Source of the DNA: Ashinkailepas kermadecensis
Taxonomy: Eukaryota > Arthropoda > Thecostraca > Neolepadidae
Reading direction: 5' to 3'
Length of the DNA stretch: 64,000 nt
Assembly (NCBI GenBank): GCA_034440615.1
Contig: JAOTOM010005186.1
Location: forward strand, 817,501 to 881,500
Part shown: piece by piece, positions 22,772-34,235 of the stretch
Numbering within the stretch: the stretch's first letter is position 1
Layout of the letters: each line of letters opens with the position of its first letter
Position numbers and translations under genes: made by a program
Notes under the pieces: model-generated
The model's database searches: none
What the model saw: only the letters and a program-made list of their open reading frames with translations
Told to the model about the DNA's origin: nothing

Positions 22772-25265
22772 TGACGTGTCGATCACGCCTCACGGGGGAC
22801 GTGTCGATCACGCCTCACGGGGGACGTGTCGATCATGCCTCACGGGGGACGTGTCGATCACGCCTCACGGGGGACGTGTCGATCACGCCTCACGGGGGAC
22901 GTGTCGATCACGCCTCACGGGGGACGTGTCGATCATGCCTCACGGGGGACGTGTCGATCATGCCTCACGGGGGACGTGTCGATCACGCCTCACGGGGGAC
23001 GTGTCGATCACGCCTCACGGGGGACGTGTCGATCACGCCTCACGGGGGACGTGTCGATCATGCCTCACGGGGGACGTGTCGATCACGCCTCACGGGGGAC
23101 GTGTCGATCACGCCTCACGGGGGACGTGTCGATCACGCCTCACGGGGGACGTGTCGATCATGCCTCACGGGGGACGTGTCGATCATGCCTCACGGGGGAC
23201 GTGTCGATCATGCCTCACGGGGGACGTGTCGATCATGCCTCACGGGGGACGTGTCGATCACGCCTCACGGGGGACGTGTCGATCACGCCTCACGGGGGAC
23301 GTGTCGATCACGCCTCACGGGGGACGTGTCGATCACGCCTCACGGGGGACGTGTCGATCACGCCTCACGGGGGACGTGTCGATCACGCCTCACGGGGGAC
23401 GTGTCGATCACGCCTCACGGGGGACGTGTCGATCATGCCTCACGGGGGACGTGTCGATCACGCCTCACGGGGGACGTGTCGATCACGCCTCACGGGGGAC
23501 GTGTCTCGATCACGCCTCACGGGGGACGTGTCGATCACGCCTCACGGGGGACGTGTCGATCATGCCTCACGGGGGACGTGTCGATCACGCCTCACGGGGG
23601 ACGTGTCGATCACGCCTCACGGGGGACGTGTCGATCACGCCTCACGGGGGACGTGTCGATCACGCCTCACGGGGGACGTGTCGATCACGCCTCACGGGGG
23701 ACGTGTCGATCACGCCTCACGGGGGACGTGTCGATCACGCCTCACGGGGGACGTGTCGATCATGCCTCACGGGGGACGTGTCGATCATGCCTCACGGGGG
23801 ACGTGTCGATCATGCCTCACGGGGGACGTGTCGATCATGCCTCACGGGGGACGTGTCGATCACGCCTCACGGGGGACGTGTCGATCACGCCTCACGGGGG
23901 ACGTGTCGATCATGCCTCACGGGGGACGTGTCGATCATGCCTCACGGGGGACGTGTCGATCACGCCTCACGGGGGACGTGTCGATCACGCCTCACGGGGG
24001 ACGTGTCGGGGACGTGTCGATCACGCCTCACGGGGGACGTGTCGATCATGCCTCACGGGGGACGTGTCGATCACGCCTCACGGGGGACGTGTCGATCACG
24101 CCTCACGGGGACGTGTCGATCATGCCTCACGGGGGACGTGTCGATCACGCCTCACGGGGGACGTGTCGATCATGCCTCACGGGGGACGTGTCGATCATGC
24201 CTCACGGGGGACGTGTCGATCATGCCTCACGGGGGACGTGTCGATCACGCCTCACGGGGCGCGATCACGCCTCACGGGGGACGTGTCGATCATTCCTCAC
24301 GGGGGACGTGTCGATCACGCCTCACGGGGGACGTGTCGATCATGCCTCACGGGGGACGTGTCGATCACGCCTCACGGGGGACGTGTCGATCATGCCTCAC
24401 GGGGGACGTGTCGATCATTCCTCACGGGGGACGTGTCGATCACGCCTCACGGGGGACGTGTCGATCATGCCTCACGGGGGACGTTTCGATCATGCCTCAC
24501 GGGGGACGTGTCGATCATGCCTCACGGGGGACGTGTCGATCACGCCTCACGGGGGACGTGTCGATCATGCCTCACGGGGGACGTGTCGATCATGCCTCAC
24601 GGGGGACGTGTCGATCATGCCTCACGGGGGACGTGTCGATCACGCCTCACGGGGACGTGTCGTGTCGATCACGCCTCACGGGGGACGTGTCGATCATGCC
24701 TCACGGGGGACGTGTCGATCATGCCTCACGGGGGACGTGTCGATCATGCCTCACGGGGGACGTGTCGATCATGCCTCACGGGGGACGAGTCGATCACGCC
24801 TCACGGGGGACGTGTCGATCATGCCTCACGGGGGACGTGTCGATCACGCCTCACGGGGGACGTGTCGATCACGCCTCACGGGGGACGTGTCAATGCCTCA
24901 CGGGGGACGTGTCGATCACGCCTCACGGGGGACGTGTCGATCACGCCTCACGGGGGACGTGTCGATCATGCCTCACGGGGGACGTGTCGATCACGCCTCA
25001 CGGGGGACGTGTCGATCATGCCTCACGGGGGACGTGTCGATCATGCCTCACGGGGGACGTGTCGATCATGCCTCACGGGGGACGTGTCGATCACGCCTCA
25101 TGCCTCACGGGGGACGTGTCGATCATGCCTCACGGGGGACGTGTCGATCATGCCTCACGGGGGACGTGTCGATCACGCCTCACGGGGGACGTGTCGATCA
25201 CGCCTCACGGGGGACGTGTCGATCACGCCTCACGGGGGACGTGTCGATCACGCCTCATGCCTCAC
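22772..25265. repeat. Giant 25-bp minisatellite, about 100 copies
   Basis: The unit CCTCACGGGGGACGTGTCGA plus TCAYG is repeated with very high fidelity across about 2.5 kb. Almost all variation is one C/T site (GATCACGCC versus GATCATGCC). A few rare changes occur: GATCATTCC, ACGTTTCG, ACGAGTCG and small indels near 23507, 24009, 24110, 24260, 24655 and 24891. Because 25 is not a multiple of three, the three plus frames are cyclic versions of one 25-residue pattern and are all open for over 800 codons; they are not genes. The array lies wholly inside the protease intron between the exons at 22405 and 25980. Confidence 0.98.
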
Positions 25266-25979
25266 GTGACGAGTAGCGGGCCGGCTAAGGACACAGCTCA
25301 GCGTCGGCCAGTTCCTCACCGCATTCCTCCTATAGGCGTTCAGCCTGGGGTCAGACCAGTCGGAAGTGCTACGGCATGTATGGTCGTCAATTGCAGTAAG
25401 TGTGCGAACCACGTCAGTTGTGACGTCAGATCAGTCAGGGCGCGCCGAATCTTCTCAGGATGGACAGCTGTCAGCGGTGTGACGCGCTGGCGGCCGAGCT
25501 GCCCGGGTTGCATCAGCCGTTCCCAGACTTTGGCGACGAACGGTCGAGGGCGCGGGTGTGTGAGCGATTGTGTGATTGAGAGACGGCTTTCAACCTTCGG
25601 CCCTGGGTGACGAATTTCTGGCTACTGGCGGCTGTGCTTGTGGCGCTATAGCTGTAGCTGTAGCTGTGGCTGTGGCTGTGGCGCGGTACCTGTGGACGCG
25701 GTACCTGTGGACGCTGTATCTTTGGTGCCGCGAGTGTTGACGCGAGGTCAGAATACTAGCCTATCACTCAGCCAAGCAGAACCTGCCTACAGTGTATCGA
25801 GGAAGCACCGAAAGCAGCTCTAGTGTAAATTCACCCTGTTTGGCGTCGCGTACGCACAATACACCCTACGCGTACTAACACCAGCCGTGTGTTCTAGAGT
25901 GGGCATGTAACGATGGGATGACTACAGTGCAGTGGGCAACTTACAAACGCCCATGCATCCTATCGATGCATATCCTTAC
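25266..25979. other. Rest of the protease intron
   Basis: Between the minisatellite and the next exon. It contains short CTGTAGCTGTGG-type repeats near 25640-25720. No exon is supported. Confidence 0.5.
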
Positions 25980-26207
25980 TCTATAAGCGCCAAGTCATGG
26001 TCGAACGTAATCCCGTTGAAGTAAGGGTGTAGTCGGACGCTCTTCACCGTCATTACGACGGTATTCAGGTCCCGGCTGGTGGTGTGCTTCCGTACCAGGA
26101 TGCGAAGATACGTGGGAGTATATTGGAACCTGAAATACGATTCACCAAGAGTTACCCGGGCTAATTTGGGTATGGTGGTGTGCAAGAGTGATTGCAAATT
26201 GGCATCA
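25980..26207 (-). CDS. Trypsin-like serine protease, catalytic-Asp exon
   Basis: The acceptor CACGTCCAG (minus strand) lies just before 26207 and the donor GTAAGG begins at 25979. The 228-bp exon starts by completing a phase-2 codon and leaves in phase 2, matching both neighbours. It encodes ARVTLGESYFRFQ (the usual xVRLGEH region after the His exon), a loop with KHTTSRDLN, then VKSVRLHPYFN and the catalytic Asp in DHDLALIE (DIALI in most trypsins). The downstream stop seen when reading through is intronic. Confidence 0.88.
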
Positions 26208-26602
26208 CTGGACGTGTTGCAGAAGGCTGAGCACAGTCCTTCTGACGATGGGCGTGGAGTATGTTGAGTCTCGCGGCACGGCGAAGCACAGTCAATGGTC
26301 CACGCAATGGTGTCAGCTTGATGTTGACCCGGTGCTTTTGCACATATTGCAGTTGCGAAGCTTCTGACTTGTGTTGCTTGCGCTTATCACAATCCACACA
26401 TTCGACGTAAGCGTACTTTGTACGGCTAAAGCCTCGCCTGGGCGCAAGTGTCTGTTTTGTGCAAAAACGAACTCCACCCCAGTCGACGTCCAGCAGCTTA
26501 AGACCGCCAAACAGTGAGGTTGTTTGAGACCTGCGTGCACACACACAACATGGCGTGCACAGAGGAGGAGGGGGAGGGGATGAGCTGCTGTCGTCTTCTC
26601 AC

Positions 26603-26697
26603 CTTTCGACACAATGGGCCGCTGTCAGGATATACTTCTCGTTAATGACGCTACCTCCACAGAAAGGTGTCCGGGACTGAAATAGCACGATGGCCAC
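26603..26697 (-). CDS. Trypsin-like serine protease, catalytic-His exon
   Basis: The acceptor CCTCTGTTGACAG precedes 26697 and the donor AAG|GTGAGAAG begins at 26602. The 95-bp exon is phase 0 in and phase 2 out. It encodes VAIVLFQSRTPFCGGSVIN and then YILTAAHCVE. It contains the Cys before GGS that pairs with the Cys of AAHC, and the catalytic His. Phase fits the exon at 27196 (phase 0 out) and the exon ending at 26207. Confidence 0.92.
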
Positions 26698-26752
26698 CTG
26701 TCAACAGAGGCGCAGGAGATATGCCTCGCGGGAAGTCCGCGCATGAAGGGCG

Positions 26753-26756
<4 letters not shown>

Positions 26757-26783
<27 letters not shown>
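26757..26783. repeat. (GA)n microsatellite
   Basis: About 13 GA dinucleotides in the intron before the catalytic-His exon. Confidence 0.9.
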
Positions 26784-26787
<4 letters not shown>

Positions 26788-27195
26788 ACTCGACTGCTCT
26801 TCAGCTTGGCAACTTCAAAATGGTTTCCATGTGCACTATTGTGAATTATTCGTCTGTGCTGTGCCGTCTGTGCTGTACTGACGGTGCCGTCTGTGCTATG
26901 CTACGTCCTGAAAAAGTAAGGTAAAGTGTGGGTTGAACTCGTAGTTTGCCTGCTAAGATTCATGCCACGCAAATTGTTTTAGGTATTGGTACCGATTTTC
27001 GCGTATGTTCATGTGTACATGCCAATAAAAATACACAATTATGCACAACACACAGATAATGCACATTGAGTGCATCAGGAGTGTGTCCGGTTATCAGCAG
27101 CTTGAGAAATGCCGAAGCTAACCATATGCTAACTCCATCACACTCTAGTCTTGTCTAAGAACGACCTCCAGGCTCCGCGCCATCACTTTACTCAC

Positions 27196-27270
27196 CAACC
27201 AGGGAAAGGCATTTTTCTCCGCCTGTGAGCCTCCCACGATGCGCCCCTCGTTGATTACGCCGCAAACCAC
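27196..27270 (-). CDS. Trypsin-like serine protease, activation-site exon
   Basis: On the minus strand the sequence reads VVCGVINEGR then IVGGSQAEKNAFPWL and stops at the donor TTG|GTGAGTAAAG (GT at 27195). Cleavage after Arg to free IVGG is the standard zymogen activation of S1A proteases. The Cys in VVCG is placed to tether the pro-segment to the catalytic domain, as in clip-domain and other two-chain proteases. The exon end is phase 0. The start is uncertain: GGCGCGACAG ending near 27262 is one acceptor that keeps phase 0, but an upstream acceptor would give a longer Ala/Arg-rich pro-segment. Confidence 0.8.
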
Positions 27271-27495
27271 AGACTGTCGCGCCGCCCGAGAAATCCGTGC
27301 ACCGACAGATTCAGCTCCTGATGTCTCGAGCGCTGTGGCGCCTGATCTCTGTGGCGAGCCGGAGCCCTGCGAAGGCGCCCAATGGAGCACGGCAGCGACG
27401 AGTCAACGGAAACACAGAACATAAAGCGCGGTCATGAGCGGCAATACAACGGGCGGATGCCAGTGCCGGCGGCGATAGGTCTCGGCCGTGCCGCG

Positions 27496-28812
27496 ACTGA
27501 CCGCCACACATCCGCCCATCACGACCGACCACCACACGTCCGCCCATCACGACCGACCGTCACACGTCCGCCCATCACGACCGACCGTCGTCACACGTCC
27601 GCCCATCACGACCGACCGTCACACGTCCGCCCATCACGACTGACAGTCACACGTCCGCCCATCACGACCGACCACCACACGTCCGCCCACCACGACTGAC
27701 CACCACACGTCCGCCCATCACGACTGACAGTCACACGTCCGCCCATCACGACTGACCACCACACGTCCGCCCATCACGACCGACCACCACACGTCCGCCC
27801 ATCACGACTGACCGCCACACGTCCGCCCATCACGACTGACCACCACACGTCCGCCCATCACGACTGACCACCACACGTCCGCCTATCGCGGCTACCGGCC
27901 ACCACACGTCCGCCCACCACGACTGACCACCACACGTCCGCCCATCACGACTGACAGTCACACGTCCGCCCATCACGACTGACCACCACACGTCCGCCCA
28001 TCACGACCGACCACCACACGTCTGCCCATCACGACTGACCGTCACACGTCCGCCCATCACGACTGACCGCCACACGTCCGCCCATCACGACTGACAGTCA
28101 CACGTCCGCCCATCACGACCGACCACCACACGTCCGCCCACCACGACTGACCACCACACGTCCGCCCATCACGACTGACAGTCACACGTCCGCCCATCAC
28201 GACTGACCACCACACGTCCGCCCATCACGACCGACCACCACACGTCCGCCCATCACGACTGACCGTCACACGTCCGCCCATCACGACTGACCACCACACG
28301 TCCGTCCATCACGACTGACCACCACACGTCCGCCCATCACGACTGACCGCCACACATCCGCCCATCACGACTGACCGCCACACGTCCGCCCATCACGACT
28401 GACAGTCACACGTCCGCCCATCACGACTGACCACCACACGTCCGCCCATCACGACTGACCACCACACGTCCGCCCATCACGACTGACCGCCACACATCCG
28501 CCCATCACGACTGACCGCCACACGTCCGCCCATCACGACTGACAGTCACACGTCCGCCCATCACGACTGACCGCCACACGTCCGCCCATCACGACCGACC
28601 ACCACACGTCCGCCCATCACGACTGACCGCCACACATCCGCCCATCACGACTGACCGCCACACGTCCGCCCATCACGACTGACCGTCACACGTCCGCCCA
28701 TCACGACCGACCACCACACGTCCGCCCATCACGACCGACCGTCACACGTCCGCCCATCACGACCGACCGTCACACGTCCGCCCATCACGACCGACCACCA
28801 CACGTCCGCCTA
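27496..28812. repeat. 28-bp minisatellite, ~47 copies
   Basis: The unit CCCATCACGACYGACCACCA plus CACGTCCG is repeated for about 1.3 kb. Variable positions are ACC/ACT and the last triplets (CCACC, CCGCC, CCGTC, CAGTC). An odd unit with CTATCGCGGCTACCGG appears near 27890 and again at the right edge (28808), suggesting the array grew from the right-hand flank. It lies upstream of the protease activation exon and next to the frame at 28837-29199. Confidence 0.95.
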
Positions 28813-28836
28813 TCGCGGCTACCGGCCATAGCCGCG

Positions 28837-29199
28837 CCGGCAGCCGTACTACCTGGCGTCGTCCATCTCCATGCCTTCCGTCTCGGGTAGCGCCCTCTTC
28901 AAGAGCAGGGTGCGCGGGTCGGGCTCGTGGATCATGTATTACACCCAGTCCCCGCTCCACTGAACGCCATCGCCGTGCCACTCCATCTCGGTCATCAGGC
29001 GAGTCTTCGGCGTCAGGTTCACCAGGTCCTTCTGGTCCCGTACGCTGGAGGCACCCATCCAATCGCCCAGCTGAAGCGCGCCCGGCGAGCCGAACTGGCG
29101 CCGGAAGTGCGTCCGCATGATACCACGGGCAGGAGACAGGTCGGACGGGCACCACCTCGACAGGTCGGCCGAGCGGGGCTCCAGCCTAGACCAAGCCAT
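28837..29199 (-). pseudogene. Protein-like minus-strand frame with in-frame TAA
   Basis: From a possible acceptor TTGATTCAG at about 29200 the minus strand reads MAWSRLEPRSADLSRWC, GALQLGDWMGASSVRDQ, LTPKTRLMTEMEWHGDG and GDWV. A TAA follows (28939-28941). In the same frame it continues YMIHEPDPRTLLLKRALPE and ends at a TAG near 28851. Composition and codon use look like a real protein end, but the family is not recognised. The internal stop may be a mutation, or two exons may be adjacent by chance. It abuts the 28-bp minisatellite. Confidence 0.35.
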
Positions 29200-31877
29200 C
29201 CTGAATCAATGACCGTAGAGTCTGCCGGCGGCTTTGGTGTGTTCACTGGCTTTTATGCGCTGAAGTAGTGTTGTGCTGTCACTGAATTCAGACCCCTTCA
29301 CTAACTCGCTCACATATGCACTGTAGCTACATATTAAGCCTATTCAACCCACACAGAAAAGATCTTGATGCTTTTGGGAAGAGGGGATGTGAACATGGGG
29401 TTCAGATTTTGATCCCCGACATCTCGAAACTGGCAGCTTGATTCTCTTTCGAAAATAGCATTCAGTTTATTGTGCTACGTTCGATCGTGTAATAAAATAT
29501 ACTTGCTAAGAATTTGTAGTGGTGGGTAAAAGTGACAACAATGGAAGCGAATATATGTTAATTTTGTTGTTGTTGCTTCATCCATTGCGGTTCTTCTGAT
29601 TATCCACGATATCCAACAGTGAAATAACGTTCTTTCTTCGTAGATATCGGAAATTATCAGAAAATGCCTAGCATTTCCGAAATGTTGTGCGATACTGATC
29701 AAACTCAGGGACTGTGTCTTGATCCACACACACCAGGGAGATGGGACCCAAAATCTTAAAAGCCTTGCCACACCTTGAGCTCACATTTCTGAGCGCACCA
29801 CGCGTGTGTGCGCTGGAAACCAACTCCAAACACGGAGATGCAGGCAGAACCACACACACACACACACACACAAATACACAGGCAACACGGCGAACTGTCC
29901 CTGTTCGCTCTATTCGCGTGTGGAGCTTGAGTCGTGAACTAAAGAACATTTAAAATAAGATGAACTTTAGAAGGGTATGAAGGAAAGACTAATGCCTTGA
30001 TAATTTGCATCTGTGATTGTATTTGAACAATGTTTTAGGTTTAAAGCTTCTTTCCTGTATATGTTTTACCACTTACTGTATGATTATTTGGTGTAATGGC
30101 CAATATTGTTTTGGATTGCGCCAACAATATGCAGTACATTATAAAATACAATGCAATGCAATCCAATACGAATTTAGGTATCCATATAATAACCTAAGCA
30201 ACAGCTAGGTTCAAAACATTACTTTATCATCGCACGTGTTCAACAGGCAGGCAAGATCACCAGGTTGCAGCTTTGTAGCCCCGACGGTTTGGGTATGTCG
30301 GGTGAACAGCCTGACGGAGGGTGGAATCCGGTCGGGAGAGAATCCGGCGGAGAGAGAATCCGGTCGCGTCACGGATTGTGGTTAAGTATGGTGCTTGGTG
30401 GCAATCGTCGATCTCAGATTGATATCAGGCCACTCACTGAAGAGGAATGCAACCATGCAATTTGTGATGAATGCATTTTTGCTTACTAGGTATTCCAACA
30501 GTTTTTTTTATCGACGGCCTAACTGGACAAGAGAACACCTCGTCGCAGCATCCCAGCAATTTTCGTCGCTCATTTCTGACGCATTTCGACGGGCGCTTGT
30601 GGAGGACAGAAAAAAAGACATAGTACAAGTCTTGCGGACGCTGGAACCGGACTGAACGTTACTATTTTCAGTCGGTTTCGAGCAAGTCCACGGGAATGTT
30701 TAACAAAAATTCCCCATATGCCTACGACCGAATGAGACGGATAGCGCCGAGTCGGGACAATACTATACACGGAAACAATGCGCATTACTGCATGCTAAAC
30801 CAATCATCACAAATCATAACCGCATGCCAGTCGGCACAGCAAGTGGAGTTCAAGCCTTCCGAACTTGCTCAAGTTTTCGCCGTGACCGCTTCACACCTGC
30901 CACGCGAGCGATGTGCTACACAAGGACATAACATGGGACACATTTCGCGCTAACACCCATCAATATTTGTCCGTGAAGTTCATTTTAGTTTGAAGCGGCG
31001 TGTAGGCGCGTGATCTCGATGTCCAGTTTTCAACTGCAGACTCGCAACTCGCATGCTCAGGTGTATTGTTGCAAGGTTTTATGCGGTTTCTGAAAAATGT
31101 TTCACATTAAAATACCGACGACAATCAATCAGCCTAACAGCCTAAGGAACAAAGAGATAAGCAAGCACATCCACGCGAGCATGTATGTGCAGTCCATTTT
31201 CTTTTGCATCATCATATTACTACACTGGCACAGGTGAACACGGCGCGCTGCGCGAGAATACCTACCGAGGTTCTGCCGCTCAACACCGATCACTTGACCC
31301 ACGGAGCCTCCATCGAAAACTAACAGACGCCTTCAAAAACTGCCCTTCTCGTCAACTCAGTATTGTTGCGCGCGGAGTAACAGAGAATATAGGTTCGCAC
31401 TAGATATGAACATCACGCGGCGCGGCTGTCGATCTACTTAGTTCAAGCTACTTAGAGGGGTCAACGTCTCGTACGCACACAAATCCAACCCAGCCATGCA
31501 CTTGGCGGCTACAGCAGGCAGGTGCGTGTGCATTATTTCGTCAAAATTGAACGTGTGGTTTTCGCGTTTACAGATTTGCATGTTTTGCCCAATCTCTTTA
31601 CCATATGTGATGATCAAGACCCTCATGCTTTGCATTGACCAACCCCTCCTCCACGGCTGTGGAAGTCGGTGTCCACGAAGCCGAGGTCCGGTTGGTCGCC
31701 ACACTTACTTCGAATGTGATCATTACTCTCTCTAACCATACTATTTAGCACACAAGTGTCGTCTCTCGAGCTTCTTTTCTTTCCCCACATATTGTGCATG
31801 CCATTATGAAGATAATTCATGATCGAACTAGGCTTCTTCAGAGCTTGCTGTAACTGGCGTCCGCACCATATAGCGGC
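29200..31877. other. No gene recognised
   Basis: Holds a (CA)n run at about 29849-29873 and scattered short frames without family resemblance. If the signal-peptide-like exon at 33120 belongs to the protease, this region is its first intron. Confidence 0.4.
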
Positions 31878-32120
31878 GGTGCCAGGTACTGTCATGCAGT
31901 GGTAGTACCAGGTACTGCCATGCGGCGGTACCAGGTACTGTTAAGCGGTGGCAGTACCAGGTACTGCCATGCGGCGGTACCAGGTACTGTCATGCAGTGG
32001 CAGTACCAGGTACTGCCATGCGGCGGTACCAGGTACTGTCAAGCGGTGGCAGTACCAGGTACTGCCATGCGGCGGTACCAGGTACTGTCAAGCGGTGGCA
32101 GTACCAGGTACTGCCATGCC
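31878..32120. repeat. 49-bp tandem repeat rich in GGTACC
   Basis: About five copies of a unit made of two related halves, GCGGTACCAGGTACTGTCA and GTGGCAGTACCAGGTACTGCC. The GTACCAGGTAC core is nearly self-complementary, so single strands could fold. Confidence 0.9.
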
Positions 32121-32149
32121 AGCCATCGGCACATAGACGTTAGCATCAG

Positions 32150-32209
32150 CTTGGCGCGCCGTACCTTGGCGCGCCGTACCTTGGCGCGCCGTACCTTGGC
32201 GCGCCGTAC
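32150..32209. repeat. 15-bp tandem repeat, four exact copies
   Basis: CTTGGCGCGCCGTAC occurs four times without a mismatch. Each unit contains the palindrome GGCGCGCC. Confidence 0.97.
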
Positions 32210-32447
32210 CAGCTACTGACATGCGGCAGACGGCGAACACGGGCAGGTAAATTCGAATGCACACCGCTACAATTTGGCTACCAAATTCCACACTGAAGCT
32301 ACCGTCAGAAGCCAACTTGGCTACAAACATACGACACTGTATTATGGCCTTGCACAGGACAGAATTGAAAACAATTATATCCTTGTGCAACCCAGTGCCG
32401 TTGCTCCGCTCGCTTTTCCGTCCCGTTCGCTATCCCGTTCCCATGTT

Positions 32448-32610
32448 ATGTTCCCTGGTGCCGTTCCCTCTGTTCCCTGGTGCCGTTCCCTCTGTTCCCT
32501 GGTGCCGTTCCCTCTGTTCCCTGGTGCCGCTCCCTCTGTTCCCTGGTGCCGTTCCCTCTGTTCCCTGGTGCCGTTCCCTCTGTTCCCTGGTGCCGTTCCC
32601 ATGTTCTGTT
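32448..32610. repeat. 22-bp tandem repeat, ~7 copies
   Basis: Unit TTCCCTCTGTTCCCTGGTGC plus CG, almost pure pyrimidine blocks broken by GGTG. Confidence 0.93.
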
Positions 32611-33119
32611 CCCTGGTCCCGTTCCTCGGTCCGATCACATTGCGTGGTCACATTGTCCAATTCCCCCACCCCACCCCCCCCCCCCCCCTCATACGTTATC
32701 AATACGTGTGCTTCGTTTCAGGTTCCCAGTTTGAACAGCGCAGCGGTTATATTCCGTTTTATTTGATATCAGCACATTCCCATGGCAATATGTATGTCAA
32801 GGCAACGTGTCGGCACACCGAATTCTTCGCCGTTGAGACTGTCCCTGACTTGACGACTGATTAGTACATTTACTAGCTGTTTAATGAGGGGATACAAGGG
32901 TGCTTTGCAATGGTTGAAGACAAGCTGCATTATGTCAGCGGTATTTTTGAAGTGAACAACTAAGAGTACAGATACGAACTGAAACACAATGGGCTATCCA
33001 CATATGCCAATTGCACTGCCAATATAGTTACGGTTTAGTAAAAAAAAAAAAAAAAAAAAAAACTGCGTAATCAGAACGATTTTTTCAAAACCGTCGCGCG
33101 AATCCTCGCTATCACTTAC

Positions 33120-33155
33120 CTGCAGCAGCAATAGCGCGGCGATGGCCAACTTCAT
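33120..33155 (-). CDS. Short first coding exon, signal peptide
   Basis: On the minus strand ATG at 33155 opens MKLAIAALLLLQ and stops at a perfect donor CAG|GTAAGT (GT at 33119). A Lys followed by an unbroken hydrophobic run is the start of a secretory signal peptide, and a 12-codon, phase-0 first exon is typical of secreted proteases. The trypsin-like gene on the same strand 6 kb downstream begins (as recognised) in phase 0, so this could be its first exon. The link is not proven because intervening exons were not found. Confidence 0.55.
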
Positions 33156-33537
33156 GATGCACCTCCCTCAGAGCCTTCTGCTCATGCCGAACCGACCGGC
33201 ACTGTTTTGATCCGCTGGGCGCCGCACCAGCTGACCTTGCAGGGCTTACACCGGTCCCTGGCGACAAGCTTGCCAGTCGGGCGGCTCACTTGGCAGCTCT
33301 GGTGGATCTGGCAGATCGGGCGGCTCGTGATCGGTTGACCGGCTCTGTCTGCCGGCAGCTGATGCAGCAGTGGCGTGCAGCGGCGCAATCGTGACCCCAG
33401 CCGCAGCAGCCCGCTGAAGGATAATCTGCCGTGATGTGGCCCGGCGAGCAGGTTGTGTTTGTGCGCTTTTTACGAAGCGGAATTTCACGGATGATACCAT
33501 GCCACGGGATGTCATTACTAGTTGCGGTACGTGCAGG

Positions 33538-33852
33538 CCAGTAACCCGAGGGTTTCAGCTGAAGAACGTGCTGGCCAGTAGACCGAGGGTTTCAGCTGAA
33601 GATCGTGCTGGCCAGTAGACCGAGGGTTTCAGCTGAAGGTCGTGTGTAGGCCAGTAGCCCGAGGGTTTCAGCTGAAGGTCGTGCTGGCCAGTAGCCCGAG
33701 GGTTTCAGCTGAAGGTCGTGCGCAGGTCAGTAGCCCGAGGGTTTCAGCTGAAGGTCGTGTGCAGGCCAGTAGCTCGAGGGTTTCAACTGAAGGTCGTGTG
33801 CAGGCCAGTAGCCCGAGGGTTTCAACTGAAGGTCGTACAGGTCAGTAGCCGG
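33538..33852. repeat. 37-42-bp tandem repeat, ~8 copies
   Basis: Unit CCAGTAGCCCGAGGGTTTCA plus GCTGAAGGTCGTG and a variable TGCAGG linker. Confidence 0.93.
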
Positions 33853-34010
33853 AGGTGGTCCACATGGGTTTCAGCTGACTAACGAAGAGAGACGGCAGAA
33901 GAAATACCCGACATCTAGCACTCGTGCTAGCCCAATGATTGACTTCGCAGGAAAATAATTGATTTAAAAAGGTCTGTCGAAAATTCGCGACTTTTCGACA
34001 GTTCTACACC

Positions 34011-34235
34011 GCTGGTGGGACCATCTATATCCCGACTAAATATTTAGCCGCCGCTGGTGGGACCGTCTTTATCCAGGTAATATATTTAGCCGCCGCTGAT
34101 GTGGCCATCTTTATCCAGGTTATATATTTAGCCGCCGCTGGTGGAGCCGTCTTTATCCAGGTTGTGCCGCTGGTGGAGCCATCTTTATCCAGGATGTGTC
34201 GCTGGTGGAGCCATCTTTATCCAAGCTATATATTT
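34011..34235. repeat. 42-bp tandem repeat, ~5 copies plus truncated units
   Basis: Landmark GCTGGTGGGACC recurs at 34011, 34053, 34095 and 34137, then at shorter spacing. The unit ends in ATATATTTAGCCGCC. The last unit runs directly into the 5' edge of the non-LTR retrotransposon fragment. Confidence 0.9.

Noticed and set aside
22771..25610. Three overlapping plus-strand frames of 816-944 codons
   Set aside because: They are the three phases of the 25-bp minisatellite, which lacks stops in any plus frame. They lie inside an intron of the minus-strand protease.
27496..28812. CRISPR-like array
   Set aside because: Units are contiguous with no unique spacers, and the context is a spliced eukaryotic gene. 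The same applies to the 25-bp and 23-bp arrays.
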